A DNA stretch of 64,000 nucleotides from Nematopogon swammerdamellus (Eukaryota; Arthropoda; Insecta; Lepidoptera; Adelidae), in the NCBI GenBank assembly GCA_946902875.1, contig OX336354.1, positions 10,079,247 through 10,143,246 on the forward strand. Direction: 5' to 3'. The position numbers were made by a program, and so were the translations under genes. Below are positions 11,620 to 21,740 of the stretch, piece after piece (position 1 is the stretch's first letter; each line of letters begins with the position of its first letter). Below the pieces are notes generated by a model that was not told the DNA's origin, searched no databases, and saw nothing but the letters and a program-made list of their open reading frames with translations.

Positions 11620-12500
11620 ATGAACACCAGGCAGGATGTTCTCTCAGAATTCGCGCCTCACATCCGAATTCTCGTTCGTTCGTTCGGTCAACACTAGCCT
11701 CAACAGTCGAGGCGCGCATGCGCGGAGAGAGCCGCCGCCGCCGGGTATCACAAAGCGCCTGCGTGTCATATCGTCCTTTATTACGAGAATTGTCGGCGAG
11801 TCCTGCTCATAACTATAAATTATGCTAAATAATTAGTTACACTTGCAGGTCTTGTGCGAAGCGAGCGGCGCGGAGGTCTGTTAGTTGTTCATTTAATTCG
11901 AAGATTAAGATTACTTACTATCAATTCGATATTTATAATTGTTATGTTTTTTTATTTTGTTTGTCTCTCAGTCGTCAGATATACTATACCTTCTCTGTGC
12001 AATCTGTGCTATACACTCTTTCGCTCTGTGGCTATACTAAAAACAACGACGTGCTATTGAACTTAGTTTTACTCTTGGAGAAAAGAGAAACCGTCCAGAC
12101 CGTCTGTCAAAGAATTCGTTGCCGCCTAGTGGCAGTACACCAGTACACCTGCACCAGTAGTGCCGACTGACAAACAGTTTTGATGTTGTACTGGCGGACT
12201 TGTTTCTTCCAGCACCATCGCCCCGACGACAGTCGCCGGGACGATGGTGCAAAGCAAGGAGGAGCTTCGACCGACATTCACGATTAATTTGTTATTTTCT
12301 TCACCACAGAGGCAGCTGCAGTAGTCAAGAACCAGTGCCAGCAGCAGTAGTGGCATCGACGTAACAGTCGGTCACTGCGACCGCCCGCTCTAGCGTAGGG
12401 CGGACAAAGTGAACGCTCTTCGCCGCCAGCCAGCCGGTCACGGTGACGGCCCTATTTTATAAAGGGCGGATTAAGTGACGGCAGATCTCGGGGGGAAGCC
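11620..12500. other. Unassigned GC-richer stretch
   Basis: GC content rises at 11640-11760 and 12150-12490, with CTCGTTCGTTCGTTC and CCGCCGCCG runs. The composition would suit a long terminal repeat and leader of a retroelement, or a host promoter, but no matching second LTR, primer-binding site or polyprotein could be shown. Left open. Confidence 0.3.
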
Positions 12501-13110
12501 GCGCAAAAAATTCCGATTATGGTGTGAAAATCTTCCGACTAATACCTTTATTCGTTCTCAGTTTCCAGATTCCAGAAGTATTCATAACGAAATGAACCTA
12601 ATAAAAACTCAAAATAAATGAACCAATAAATCAATTAATAGTCTGGTTTCATGTTGGCAGAGCAGTCGACATATTTTTTTTTGTATTTAATAGGTAGTGG
12701 AAAAAAAAGCAATTCTACTGGCCACGAGGTCCAAGCCAGTCTGTCCCATAAAGCGGGCTCGATGTCCGTCGGCTTTGTTACTGCGGCCGTGCTGAGTTCG
12801 GTATTGTGCTCTTAACCCTGCGGCGCATGCGTGTGCCCAGAGTGACCAGTCATACCTGACCTGACTGGTTACCAGGTGAATATCAAGGACTTTATTAGTA
12901 CCTTACCAGCTGTGCCCGGGGCTCCGCTTTAAAGGTAAGAACTACGAACAACGGGCGCCAGGCACCATATTGTCAACCTTTGAAATGTTTTAAACCCACA
13001 TCTTTGAAACCCATTCGAGTGAGTGGGGTGTTGTTGCCAAGAGCTTGAAAAGACCATATTATAAAACCAATTTTGTAAAACGTTCAATTATAAAAGACCA
13101 CCAACCACGA
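12501..13110. other. Unassigned stretch
   Basis: A GC-rich patch at 12715-12970 has no motif I recognise. Otherwise AT-rich. Confidence 0.35.
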
Positions 13111-13111
13111 A

Positions 13112-13226
13112 AAGTTGATCTTAAAGAGCAGTAGAAAATGATGTAGTCGGGCGTGTACTCGTAGAAGGTTTCAAATAGACAAGAAGCCCACTTACTAGTT
13201 TTTCTACTGCTCTTTAAGATCTACTT
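13112..13226. repeat. Inverted repeat with 22-bp perfect arms
   Basis: GATCTTAAAGAGCAGTAGAA at 13117 (22 bases to 13138) is exactly complemented by 13200-13221, with 61 bases between. The arms extend a few bases outward with one mismatch. It may be a small foldback/MITE or a stem in a transcript; nothing coding lies in the loop. Confidence 0.8.
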
Positions 13227-13724
13227 CTGTGTTTCCTCCGTTTTTCGTATTCGAGTTTAAAAAAAGAAAATGTGTTTATTATGTAATATCATGCATAAAG
13301 GATTGATTTGTTGTGCACAAATATGCAACGCAGACCTTCAAATATTCACACAAACATCTTGCCAGCAGTTGAATTTTCATTTGATCTAAAATATAGACGT
13401 TTGGTCGTCGACTCGCAGTCAGCCGATATAATAAGCTTTCTATAGAAATAAACCAACTTTTGAGGGTTAAGAGTGTGGTAGAGATTTTGCGATCTGAATT
13501 ATAATTAAAACTGGTATGATATTCAAAACTGTTTCGAAGGAGAATTTGGGCTTATGATTAAACAAATTCGCTTTTATGACCTTCAGATAAGGCCGTTTCA
13601 AGAAATTATGAGTTGAAGAAATAAAGAAATGAAAGACAACAATAATTTTCCAACAATATACTGTTATTGTTTCGCTAACCTATTAACTTTTGCCATTGGC
13701 ATTCACTCGCGACTCGCGGGGGGG
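13227..13724. other. Unassigned stretch
   Basis: AT-rich; no gene or repeat recognised. Confidence 0.4.
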
Positions 13725-13870
13725 TTTTTTTTTATAGAAAGCGACATGTGGTGCCGAGCAACCTGTAAGGTATCATACGACGCCCATGGACATTCAGTCG
13801 TACGCGGGGGTTGCGAATACCATGCCGGCCTGACAGGCATGCTTGCGAGAGTATTTGTAATCGAATAATA
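13725..13870 (-). repeat. LINE E 3' end
   Basis: The complement reads 'CCTGTCAGGCCGGCATGGTA', 'CGCAACCCCCGCGTACGACT' and 'GAATGTCCATGGGCGTCGTA', then an A-rich tail (13727-13736 on +). The same blocks occur at 14475, 15000, 29715, 37470 and 46790. Only the extreme ORF2 end and 3' UTR remain. Confidence 0.7.
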
Positions 13871-13950
13871 AAAATTGCTATTCGTAAGTACCAATTTAAA
13901 CCCTATGCAAAATGTGCAATAATGTCATCGTATCGTTGAACCGTCAGTTG

Positions 13951-13986
13951 ATTTTAAATTAGCCGTCAGACAGGCTAATTTAAAAT
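13951..13986. repeat. 14-bp stem hairpin
   Basis: ATTTTAAATTAGCC and GGCTAATTTAAAAT flank an 8-base loop GTCAGACA. No poly-U context or gene nearby suggests a terminator; it is listed as structure only. Confidence 0.75.
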
Positions 13987-14124
13987 TAGACTGTTAGTTA
14001 ACGTTTGGTATTCTAAATTATTTTGGAATTAGGTACTGCTGACGACCTAGGTATATAAATATTTAAGTAATATAATAAATTCGCTTTAGCTTCTTTACAC
14101 CAGATACATTTAATTAATAGGTAT

Positions 14125-14350
14125 TTGTAGTCAGAACTCTAAATAATATCCTAATCTTGCTCTCAAGCTGTATTTTCGATAAACTGTGAGCGATGTTATT
14201 ACGTGGATAGTCACTAAAATACTTGTAACAACATTTATGAAGAAAATACGCTGTGAAGTTTCGTGCCGGTTCTTCTTCGTGGGTGTAATCGAACCGGATA
14301 GAACAAATTTCAAAGTTCGAGTGCAGTCTGTCATAAGAATGCCCAATAAA
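14125..14350 (-). repeat. Family D repeat copy
   Basis: Complementary to the copies at 9640 and 41145: CTCTCAAGCTGTATTTTCGA, 'GATAGTCACTAAAATACTTG', 'CCGGTTCTTCTTCGTGGGTG' and AGTTCGAGTGCAGTC all align in order. No coding signature of its own. Confidence 0.65.
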
Positions 14351-14400
14351 CAATAAACAATAACAATGTTGTTCCTAATAAATTATCTTTAATTATAGTA

Positions 14401-14455
14401 TAATGTCCAGCAGTGGACCGATACAGGCTGATTATGATGATGATGATGATGATAG
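14401..14455 (+). mobile_element. 3' end of the (ATG)n-tailed RTE-like LINE
   Basis: GTCCAGCAGTGGACCGATAC then AGGCTGA and a GAT/ATG run (14433-14453). It matches the minus-strand copy at 23-95 and the longer copy at 49775-50125. Confidence 0.7.
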
Positions 14456-14464
14456 TATATATAA

Positions 14465-14790
14465 TAATAGAAAGCGCGACATTCCTCTTGCCAGCCATAA
14501 GGTATCAAACGACGCCCATGGACATTCGGTGGCAGGCGAGGGTTGCGAATTCCATGACGGCCAGACGTGCCTATTCACACCTCTCTTGAAGGACCCGAGA
14601 CTATAGGGGGAAATATGTGGGCAGGGAGAGCGTTCCAGAGTTTACCAGTTCTGTGTTCTTTATAATGTCCATAGATATCACATCGCCATACCGACCTGTA
14701 ACGAATACACGTGAAACAAGTCACGCGTCCGCCGCTCTGTAGGACATTATAAAATGTACAATTTATATTCAAATGTGACATATACGCCGT
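14465..14790 (-). pseudogene. LINE E RT C-terminal fragment with 3' UTR
   Basis: On the minus strand the frame encodes HRTGKLWNALPAHIFPP, the conserved end of a Jockey/CR1-type reverse transcriptase. After a short gap come the family's 3' UTR blocks ('CGCAACCCTCGCCTGCCACC', 'GAATGTCCATGGGCGTCGTT'). The polymerase catalytic region is absent. This copy links the coding tail to the UTR blocks, which identifies the other UTR-only copies. The clade assignment is inferred. Confidence 0.65.
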
Positions 14791-14999
14791 TTTTATGGCG
14801 GTCGATGCGAGCGGCGGCGGACGGTAAAGAGAAGATCATAATAAAATAATGCGTACTATTTTTAGATTTATTCTAATCTCGCATTGTTAAAAGGTTCTTC
14901 GTTAAAAACGTTAATTGATGGCAGCGTTGATTACGAAATTATAAGTACTGTCCAGTATGTTTTTTTATGTATTGCATGTAGGATCGTTTCACCTACAAG

Positions 15000-15110
15000 T
15001 AGGTGTCTAACGATGCCCATGGACATTCTGTGATGCGTGGGAATTTCGAATACCGTGCTGGCCTGACAAGAGCCTTTTCACGCCCATTTTGAAAAATGTT
15101 TTTATTATTT
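15000..15110 (-). repeat. LINE E 3' UTR fragment
   Basis: Diverged complement of the LINE E 3' blocks ('GTGTCTAACGATGCCCATGG', 'GAATACCGTGCTGGCCTGAC'). Confidence 0.6.
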
Positions 15111-15112
15111 TA

Positions 15113-15505
15113 CTAGCTTTTGCCCGCGGCTTCGCTCGCGCGAAATTCGTTTTTAAAAATAATAAAGTAAGTAAGTAAGAAAGAAGGCCGAGCTGCGTTC
15201 ATGCGGTAGCTTTATTTCGGCGCGCGGTTTCAATTCGGTTTGTATGAGAGCCACATCTTAGCGTATCCGGAACTGAATTTTATTTAGCCTATTCTGTGTC
15301 ACGTATAGTTAAATGTGCTTGTACTAAGTTTCATCGAATTTGGATGATCGGTTTAAGAGTAATGGAGGAACATACATACATACAGAACAGATTTAAAAAA
15401 ATCGTTAATTTAGCTTTAGTATCATACATAGAGTCTACAAACTCAGTATCTCATAAAACAAAGTAACTTACTCCATGACCATCCCTTACAGATTTATTAT
15501 TAGTA
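15113..15505 (-). mobile_element. Helitron-like non-autonomous element
   Basis: On the minus strand the right-hand start reads TACTAATAATAAATCTGTAA, and the end is a GC-rich hairpin-capable motif (GCGAGCGAAGCCGCGGGC) followed by AAAAGCTAG and a target T. A short hairpin then CTAG/T is the known 3' end of Helitrons, and lepidopteran copies commonly look like this. No Rep/helicase gene is present, so it would move only in trans. The internal block 'GGAACTGAATTTTATTTAGC' ... CATACATACATACAG recurs at 17440-17740. Confidence 0.55.
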
Positions 15506-15572
15506 CTAGCTTTTGCCCGCGGCTTCGCTCGCGTGAAATTCGTATTTCAAAGAAGAAAGTAAGTAACTGAGG

Positions 15573-16268
15573 GCGAGGCCGAAGGCCGAACTGCATGCAG
15601 GAAGACTATAAACCTTCTCGAAGACAGTAAGTTACTGAGGGCGAGGCCGAAGGCCGAGCTGCGTTCAGAAAGACTATAAACCTTCTCGAAGAAAGTAAGT
15701 AATAAAGGGCGAGGCCGTAGGCCGACCTGCGTTCACGAAAACGATAAACCATCTCTAAGTAAATAAGTAATTAAGGGCGAGGCCGCAGGCCGAGCTTCGT
15801 TCAGGAAACCATAAACCTTCTCGAAGAAAGTAAGTAATTAAGAGCGAGGCCGAAGGCCGAGCTGCGTTCAGGAAACCATAAACCATCTCGAAGAAAGTAA
15901 GTAATTAAGAGCGAGGCCGAAGGCCGAGCTGCGTTCAGGAAGACAATAAACCTTCTCGAAGACAGTAAGTAACTATGGGCGAGGCCGAAGGCCGAACTGC
16001 GTTTAAAAAGAGGATAAACCTTCTCGAAAATGTAAGTAATTGAGGGCGAGGCCGAATGCCGAGGTGCGTTCAGAAAGACTATAAACCTTCTCGAAGAAAG
16101 TAAGTAACTAAGGGCGAGGCCGAAGGCCGAGCTGCGTTCAGGAAGATCAAAAACCTTATCTAAGGAAGTAAGTAACTAAGGGCGAGGCCGAAGGCCGAGC
16201 TACGTTCAGGAAGACTATAAACCTTCTCGAAGAAAGTAAGTAACTGAGGGCAAGGCCGAAGGCCGCTC
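15573..16268 (+). repeat. 68-bp minisatellite, 11 units
   Basis: Units start with GCGAGGCCGAAGGCCGAGC (or a variant) at 15573, 15641, 15709, 15777, 15844, 15911, 15979, 16045, 16114, 16182 and 16250, spaced 66-69 bp. Each unit then has TGCGTTCAGGAAGAC, ATAAACCTTCTCGAAGAAAG and TAAGTAACTAAGG. The core is a near-palindrome (GGCCGAAGGCC). Confidence 0.9.
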
Positions 16269-16765
16269 TGCGTTACTTACTTTCATCGAGAAGGTTTATC
16301 CTCTTCCTGAACGCAGCTGGGCCTTCGGCCTCACCCGTAGCTTATACTTACTTTCACCGAGAAGGTTTATGCTTTTGCTGAAGGTTTATCCTTTTCTTGA
16401 ACGCAGTTCGGCCTTCGGCCCCGCCCATAGTTACTTACTGTCTTCGAGAAGGTTTATTATCTTCCTGAACGCAGCTCGGCCTTCGGCCTCGCCCTTAATG
16501 ACTTACTTTCTTCGAGAAGGTTTATGGTCTTCCTGAACGAAGCTCGGCCTTCGGCCTCGCCCTTAATTACTTATGTATTTACTTAGAGATGGTTTATCGT
16601 TTTCCTGAACGCAGCTCGGCCTACGGCCTCGCCCTTTCTTACTTACTTTCTTCGAGAAGGTTTATAGTCTTTCTGAACGCAGCTCGGCCTTCGGCCTCGC
16701 CCTCAGTTACTTACTTTCTTCTTTGAAATACGAATTTCACGCGAGCGAAGCCGCGAAAGCTAGTA
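16262..16765 (-). repeat. Same 68-bp minisatellite in inverse orientation, ~6 units
   Basis: Complementary units centred near 16319, 16410, 16478, 16546, 16617 and 16686 ('GCTCGGCCTTCGGCCTCGCC'). The block ends in the inverted copy of the element's left terminus, so 15506-16765 as a whole can fold back on itself. Confidence 0.85.
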
Positions 16766-17439
16766 GCTAAATGTGCGTGTAGTAATTTTAATCGAATTTA
16801 GATGATCGGCTTAAATTTTATGGAGGAAATTCATACAAACATATTCGCCTCGCCCCGCTGCCCCCCGCTGAGAGAAGCGCTTTGTCATCGTCGTATCTTT
16901 TAAACTATTTGTCCAAATTACTTAGTGTAACAGCCAAAGTTTATCTACTTTAAATACCAGAAGCGATAAAAGTATGTATTTTCATAAGAATTAATTCAAA
17001 ACTATAAAATATGCATTGTAAATACAGTATCCAATTAAATGTATTTTTGGTTCACTATTTTGGCTATAGTGGCTTCCACATAAAAGGTAGGATATATGCT
17101 GTCGCGGATTTTTTTTTAGAACTATTTTAGAGAAACAACCTCACCATACACTATCTTCGTGTAACTCTAACGGTTTATGCAGCGCACGCCGAGATAGCTC
17201 TCAGAAGGCAGGATTTTTTCCGACTTACTTATAAATTATAGCCTTTTTGATGTATAAGCTATAGTACTGTAAAGGCTCATCAAAATATGTTCAGTAGTTT
17301 TTGCGTGAAAAAGGAATATACCTAGTGTGGCTGCTCGGTTCGCTGTTGAGTTTATAGGCCGCGCCTCCCCCGCGCCGCCTCCGCGCCGCCGCGCCGCCAA
17401 CTGCCGCTCGCTCGGTAAATACCTATGTATAGTACTAAG
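16766..17439. other. Interior of the Helitron-like composite
   Basis: 16766-16850 is a diverged copy of the 'GTGCTTGTACTAAGTTTCAT...GGATGATCGG' block of the first element. 17340-17410 is a GC-rich patch with CGCGCCGCC runs. Nothing coding was recognised. Confidence 0.4.
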
Positions 17440-17745
17440 GCGCGCGGATTTAACATATCGGTTTGTATGGGAGCCACATCTTAGCGTAACCGGAACTGAA
17501 TTTTATGTAGCCTATCCTGTGTCCTATATAGTTAAATGTGCTTGTACAAAATTTCATCGAATTCGGATGATCGGTTTAAGAGTTATGGCGGAACATACAT
17601 ACATACATACATACATACAGAAAAGATTTCTAAAAATCGTCAATTTAGCTTTAGTATCATACATAGAGGCTACAAACTCAATATTTCCTAAAACAAAGTA
17701 ACTTACTCCATGACCACCCCTTACAGATTTATTATTAGTATTGAT

Positions 17746-17995
17746 GATGATTGCCGTTATAAGTGAGCGGCTCGTAGTTAAAGGGTGCAGTGGTAGGTCG
17801 TCGGTTCGATCTCCGTGGGCGTGCACCACTTTCTTTCTCTGTCTGAGTTTGATAACTGTATTTCTATAAATAGTTGCTCCATGACTCGTTGTTGTTTTCA
17901 CTTGTAGGGTTACCTTACTAGGCGGTAGAGTGAAAAATCACCCAGCTTGCGGTATCACCGGACTGAATAATGATAGGCTGATGACAGGAGCATAA
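17746..17995 (+). repeat. tRNA-like SINE copy (family F)
   Basis: GTAGTTAAAGGGTGCAGTGG and, shortly after, GTCGGTTCGATCTCC resemble the A-box side and B box of a tRNA-derived pol III promoter. A body with 'GTTGTTGTTTTCACTTGTAG', 'CTTACTAGGCGGTAGAGTGA' and 'GGTATCACCGGACTGAATAA' follows. The cloverleaf does not close and no gene-like 3' end is present, so it is a SINE head rather than a tRNA gene. Confidence 0.5.
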
Positions 17996-18064
17996 TGGTT
18001 TAGCCAACCATATCACATTCCATATACAAATATAATAATAAGATATACCTATTTATACTTACAC

Positions 18065-18560
18065 AATAGTTAAAGGCGCCGTGCTAAAGGGCGACCTCCT
18101 CTTCCTCCTCTCCTCTCTTCTAGCCACCTCTCACCTTGGCACGGTCCTTCAACTGAGTCATGTAACAGGTGTGTCTTCGTGCCTTATTTACTGCTTGCTT
18201 GTCCTAATTAATACATTAGTAAACGTGGTTGTTAGTGTTTACTTTTATTTATTTTATATTATTTTATTTTATTTTATTTTATTTTAGTTTATTTTATTTT
18301 ATTTTATTTTATTTTATTTTATTTTTATTTTTTATTTTTTTATTAGGGAAACACACAGTTACACAACATACATATAAATGGGCATACCATTATAAACATT
18401 AACCAGTAAAGTTTCCACATAAATTAGGTAACTTACAATAACTAACACAGATAATACAAAAAGAGCAATTTGCAAGAGTACTTGCAGCACAACACCGATT
18501 ACTCTGCCTACCCCGATTGTTGGGATACAGCGTGTGGTATGTATGTATGTATAATTCGCA
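18065..18560 (+). repeat. SINE B copy split by an insertion
   Basis: Left part 18065-18240 (GCCGTGCTAAAGGGCGACCT, 'GGCACGGTCCTTCAACTGAG') and right part 18466-18560 ('GAGTACTTGCAGCACAACAC') are SINE B in the right order. The ~225 bp between them is foreign: an (ATTTT)n run and then sequence beginning TTAGGGAAACACACAG. Confidence 0.65.
18239..18345. repeat. (ATTTT)n microsatellite
   Basis: About 100 bases of mostly ATTTT units, at the left edge of an insertion inside SINE B. It may be the tail of a minus-strand retroelement fragment at 18345-18465. Confidence 0.85.
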
Positions 18561-18899
18561 CTAATAATAATTAGTAATTATTTATTAATTAAGCACTACA
18601 TACCCCAGCATACACAAGTAGTTTATTAACGATTTATACATAGAAGAAATGTGTGACCAATGGAACGTTTTGATTTATAAACCAAAACTAGGTATTCTCT
18701 GACCCCAAACCCATCATTCTCACGACCTCTGCATCTTGTATAATAACTTTCGTTAAATTAGCTACCACACAATAAGTCAAACAGTGTACTAATTTATGAG
18801 AAGCATCGTCAGATATAGGAGCCGCTATTAACTGTAGCTGCTTAAGTGATTTATATAAGCAAAAAGGCTTGCTTCCAAATATTATTGTAATAAATTATT
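18561..18899. other. Unassigned stretch
   Basis: AT-rich; no gene or repeat recognised. Confidence 0.4.
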
Positions 18900-18904
18900 A
18901 TTTT

Positions 18905-19252
18905 TATATATATTAAGCAACGTGAGCGCGGTCAGTGATTGGATGGGTGACCGCTCGACCGTTGGAGGCTGACCGTGGTTCGGATTCCACGTTAAACTGT
19001 AGGTCCCTTCCCTTCTTACCTTACTAGGTGGTAGGGTTTATCCCGGCCGGGTTGGTACCACCGCACTGAACGAAACGTCGGTCGAAACGGCTATGTAAAT
19101 AGTTCGTGTTTTCCGTCCAGTTTAGTGTAGCCGACATGAAATGAAGGGAAGCACTGACATGGCACCTAGTTCACCCTGTGTTATGGGCTGACATCACGGA
19201 TGTTGTAGGTGATGTAGCCAACCGTGTCAGGTTCAATAAAAAAAAAAAAAAA
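18905..19252 (+). repeat. SINE A copy with 5S-like head
   Basis: 18914-18954 (TAAGCAACGTGAGCGCGGTC, then GATTGGATGGGTGACCGC) matches the internal promoter part of 5S rRNA, where 'GGATGGGTGACCGC' is the conserved C-box region. A B box, GGTTCGGATTCC, follows at 18977-18988. The body has 'CTACAACATCCG'-type blocks in complement ('GGTTGGTACCACCGCACTGA', 'GAACTAGGTGCCATGTC'-like), and the copy ends in poly-A at 19238-19251. The upstream A box is truncated here; see 32855-33240 for a full head. Confidence 0.75.
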
Positions 19253-19255
19253 TAC

Positions 19256-19605
19256 GGAACTACAAAAAATATGCAGCCAAATAGATATAAATAAAAAATA
19301 TATACCGCAGCTATTCACTCAATCTCTCTGAAAACGTTTGAAAGGAAATTTTTCGAGAAAATGTTTTTCATTGTAAAAACTGTTCGTCTGGTGAATGACG
19401 CGAAAATGATAGACTCAACCCTTGAAAGAGTTAACAGTTGAACAATGCTGATTATATTTGTGTAAAATAATTTTCCTAACAATATTGTTCTCTTCTGCAC
19501 CCTTACTGAATATCTAAATGAATTTTCACGCTTCCATGTATCATTTTGGAGTTTGGAATGAAAATATTTAGGGTTTAGCAAATATTATTAGTATTCATCA
19601 CAGAA
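19256..19605. other. Unassigned stretch
   Basis: AT-rich; no gene or repeat recognised. Confidence 0.4.
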
Positions 19606-19609
19606 TAAC

Positions 19610-19995
19610 CCCTTTTTTTAACCCACTTCAAAAAAAGGAGGAGGTTCGAGGTTCTCAATTCGACTGTATTTTTTTTTATGTTTGTTACCTCAGAACTTTC
19701 GACCGGGTGAACCGATTTTGATGATTCTTTTTTTCTTTTTTTATTCCCGTGTGGTCCCATTTCAATTTGGTCAAGATCGGATTGGAAAGCGATTCCGCCG
19801 AGTACATAATAGCAAACCATTACTAAAAAAAAACTGTGAAATAAAAAACTATTTAAAAAAATATAAAAACCGCCTTCAAAAATTTATTAAATAAAAAAAA
19901 ATCGGACCCGTGTAGCCTTCTTTAGCATCGCCTTCAACTCTAGGGTTCGATTTTTTTTTTATTTCATAAATTTTTGAAGGCGGTTTTTATATTTT
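19610..19995 (+). repeat. Family G copy ending in a foldback
   Basis: The left part has AAAAAAGGAGGAGGTTC, GGTGAACCGATTTTGATGAT and 'AATTTGGTCAAGATCGGATT'. The right part is an inverted repeat: AATATAAAAACCGCCTTC... near 19858 faces ...GAAGGCGGTTTTTATATT near 19993, with GCCTTCAACTCTAGGGTTCG in the loop. It is the same architecture as 56095-56540 with shorter arms. Confidence 0.65.
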
Positions 19996-20094
19996 TTCAT
20001 TGAATATATTATGGACGGGTTAATAAGACAAGAAACATCATTTTGAAACATCACAATTTTGGTGGCAATGTTCACTCAGTGAACCACAGTCATT

Positions 20095-20710
20095 GAAAAT
20101 GAGAAGCAAAATTATGTGGGAACTACCAGTAACTATCGATCTCGCAATAACGAACAATAGACCAGATTTTGATATAGTACTGATAAATTCAAAAATATAT
20201 CCTACCTCATTGATGTAACGGTGCCCTCAGACTACAACATAATGAAAAAGAAAACAGGAAAATGATTAAAGTAGTATGCCCTCAAATTTTAAATGCAAAT
20301 AGGGTGGAACACAAAGTATATAATTATTCCCGTTGTTATTGGAACCACCGGCATTAATAATTTTGGGCAGTTTTACTAATAGTAAAACTGCCCAAAAGTA
20401 TTTTGAAGGCTTATAAAAAATTACAAAAACAAGCGGCTATACGCAACACGAAAATTATGACCAAATTTATGAGTAGATATTTGAAAGAGCTTAATCAGGC
20501 AGGAGAACACGTCAATGAACGATAGAACAGAGATCCAAACCAATACTATCTTTCATCACTCGTACGTTTTCTCCCTGGAGGACGCTGGGCGGGACCGACT
20601 AGTACTGTCGGCGTTACCATGCCGGAGACTCCAAGAAGGATTGGATATAGAAATATCCTTTATATTAGAGATAATAATTTTTAATTACTTCTACTTAACT
20701 GTTTTGTAAC
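20095..20710 (+). pseudogene. Remnant of a LINE with restriction-like endonuclease (R4/Dong-like)
   Basis: In shifting frames the plus strand encodes NNRPD (near 20155), then LIDVTVPSDYNIM (near 20210-20245), then LQKQAAIR and a RFMSRYLKEL-like end (near 20425-20490). The RPD...(I/V)D spacing and the basic tail resemble the PD-(D/E)XK endonuclease at the C-terminus of R4/Dong/R2-type elements. Downstream, 'SLEEDAGRDR...LPCRRLQEGL' is encoded at 20570-20645. Several frameshifts and stops show that the copy is dead. The polymerase is absent. Clade placement is tentative. Confidence 0.5.
20361..20397. repeat. 17-bp perfect hairpin
   Basis: TTTTGGGCAGTTTTACT, loop AAT, then the exact complement. 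It sits inside the LINE remnant, where related proteins suggest a plain coding stretch, so the second arm probably arose by a local templated duplication. Confidence 0.85.
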
Positions 20711-21699
20711 GAAAGCACATCTAAAGTTGCACAATAAGAGTATGAATGATGTAATGTAGAGTAAGTTTAAAAGTGTTTTTTTTTTATTTCGTTAACGCAT
20801 TGAAAGTAACACCAGAGCCAAAAAACCATTTTAATATAATTAATATGGCGTAGAGGCGTTTTCAATAGATTTTTCTGAATGTCGTCAGCGCCCTTTAATT
20901 ATAATCAAAATAATTATGAGCTGCCAGAGTCAAGCACGCATAAATTATAAACAGTCAAACCAACGGTGAGCATGTCGCCCGGCATAAATAAGCTATTATT
21001 TATCCAATTTTAGTATGTACAGTCGATTCTATAGTGAAGATCAATGCGAACAACCTTTTCATACTTGCAAATTTGCTGTTTGTCCAAAAAGTACTCCATG
21101 CAGCTATCGAACATACCTTTGACAAAGTCCTATAGTAATATTGAAATATTTATAGCCAAGCTGTATCAAGTCGAATATTTTTCCGGCTCTTTAGTTTTAT
21201 TTTAATTAGCTAGAGAAATATATCGTTGTAATAAATATTGATTAGATGAGAGGTTTCGTTGAAGAAACGATTTATCTGCGACGATTTATCTATATTACGA
21301 TTGTCGAAATAATCATATTTCTGGCAAGTAATATAATCAGATGGACGGTCAACGCTACCGTTCGATAACAATATCGCTGTTAGGTAAATCACTACAGTGG
21401 TAGACCTCGTGGTAGACTAAAAAATATATGTTGTTGTCTCCATTGGATTATTTAAAAGGCGATTGAGTTGAATCTTGTCCCTCCCTCTCTACCTCGTGTG
21501 AATTCTGGAGAGAGAACACCTACTAAGTAAGTAAACAGAAGGACGCAACGCAAGAAGTCTTTGCTAGGTTGAAACGGACACTTAATTCCTAATACATTTT
21601 TTGCCCGTTCAGATTCAGATTCAGATTCTTAATTCGCCATAAAGGACACAAAGTGTTTAATACTGTGTTGAGACATACGGATATTCAGAATGGTTCAGT
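20711..21699. other. Unassigned AT-rich stretch
   Basis: No gene or repeat was recognised, apart from a short (GATTCA)n run at 21607-21630. Confidence 0.4.
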
Positions 21700-21740
21700 T
21701 TTTATTTTATTTTATGGAAACTGACACGGTCATTTTGTCC
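21700..21740 (-). repeat. SINE A 3' end scrap
   Basis: TTTTATGGAAACTGACACGG is the complement of the SINE A 3' end; the rest is missing. Confidence 0.5.

Larger units (their letters stand above)
15506..17740 (-). mobile_element. Composite Helitron-like element with inverted minisatellite core
   Basis: The left edge (15506) is a second Helitron-like 3' end directly abutting the first element. The right edge (17440-17740) repeats the 5' half of the first element, including AATAATAAATCTGTAAGGGG. Between lie two minisatellite blocks in opposing orientation and, at 16700-16765, an inverted copy of the left end (GAAATACGAATTTCACGCGA, AAGCTAGT). The simplest reading is one element carrying a nested, inverted relative. 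No coding capacity. Boundaries are inferred from end motifs. Confidence 0.45.

Noticed and set aside
12935..12970. Primer-binding site of an LTR retrotransposon (complement TGGCGCCCGTTG)
   Set aside because: Only 8-9 bases fit the usual tRNA-Lys site; no LTR pair or gag/pol nearby.
15573..16740. CRISPR-like array
   Set aside because: 68-bp units are directly adjacent with no unique spacers, in a eukaryotic repeat with Helitron-like ends.
17755..17830. Possible tRNA gene
   Set aside because: A- and B-box-like words only; cloverleaf does not form and SINE body follows.
18914..18954. 5S rRNA gene
   Set aside because: Only ~40 bases of the internal region match; flanks are SINE A.
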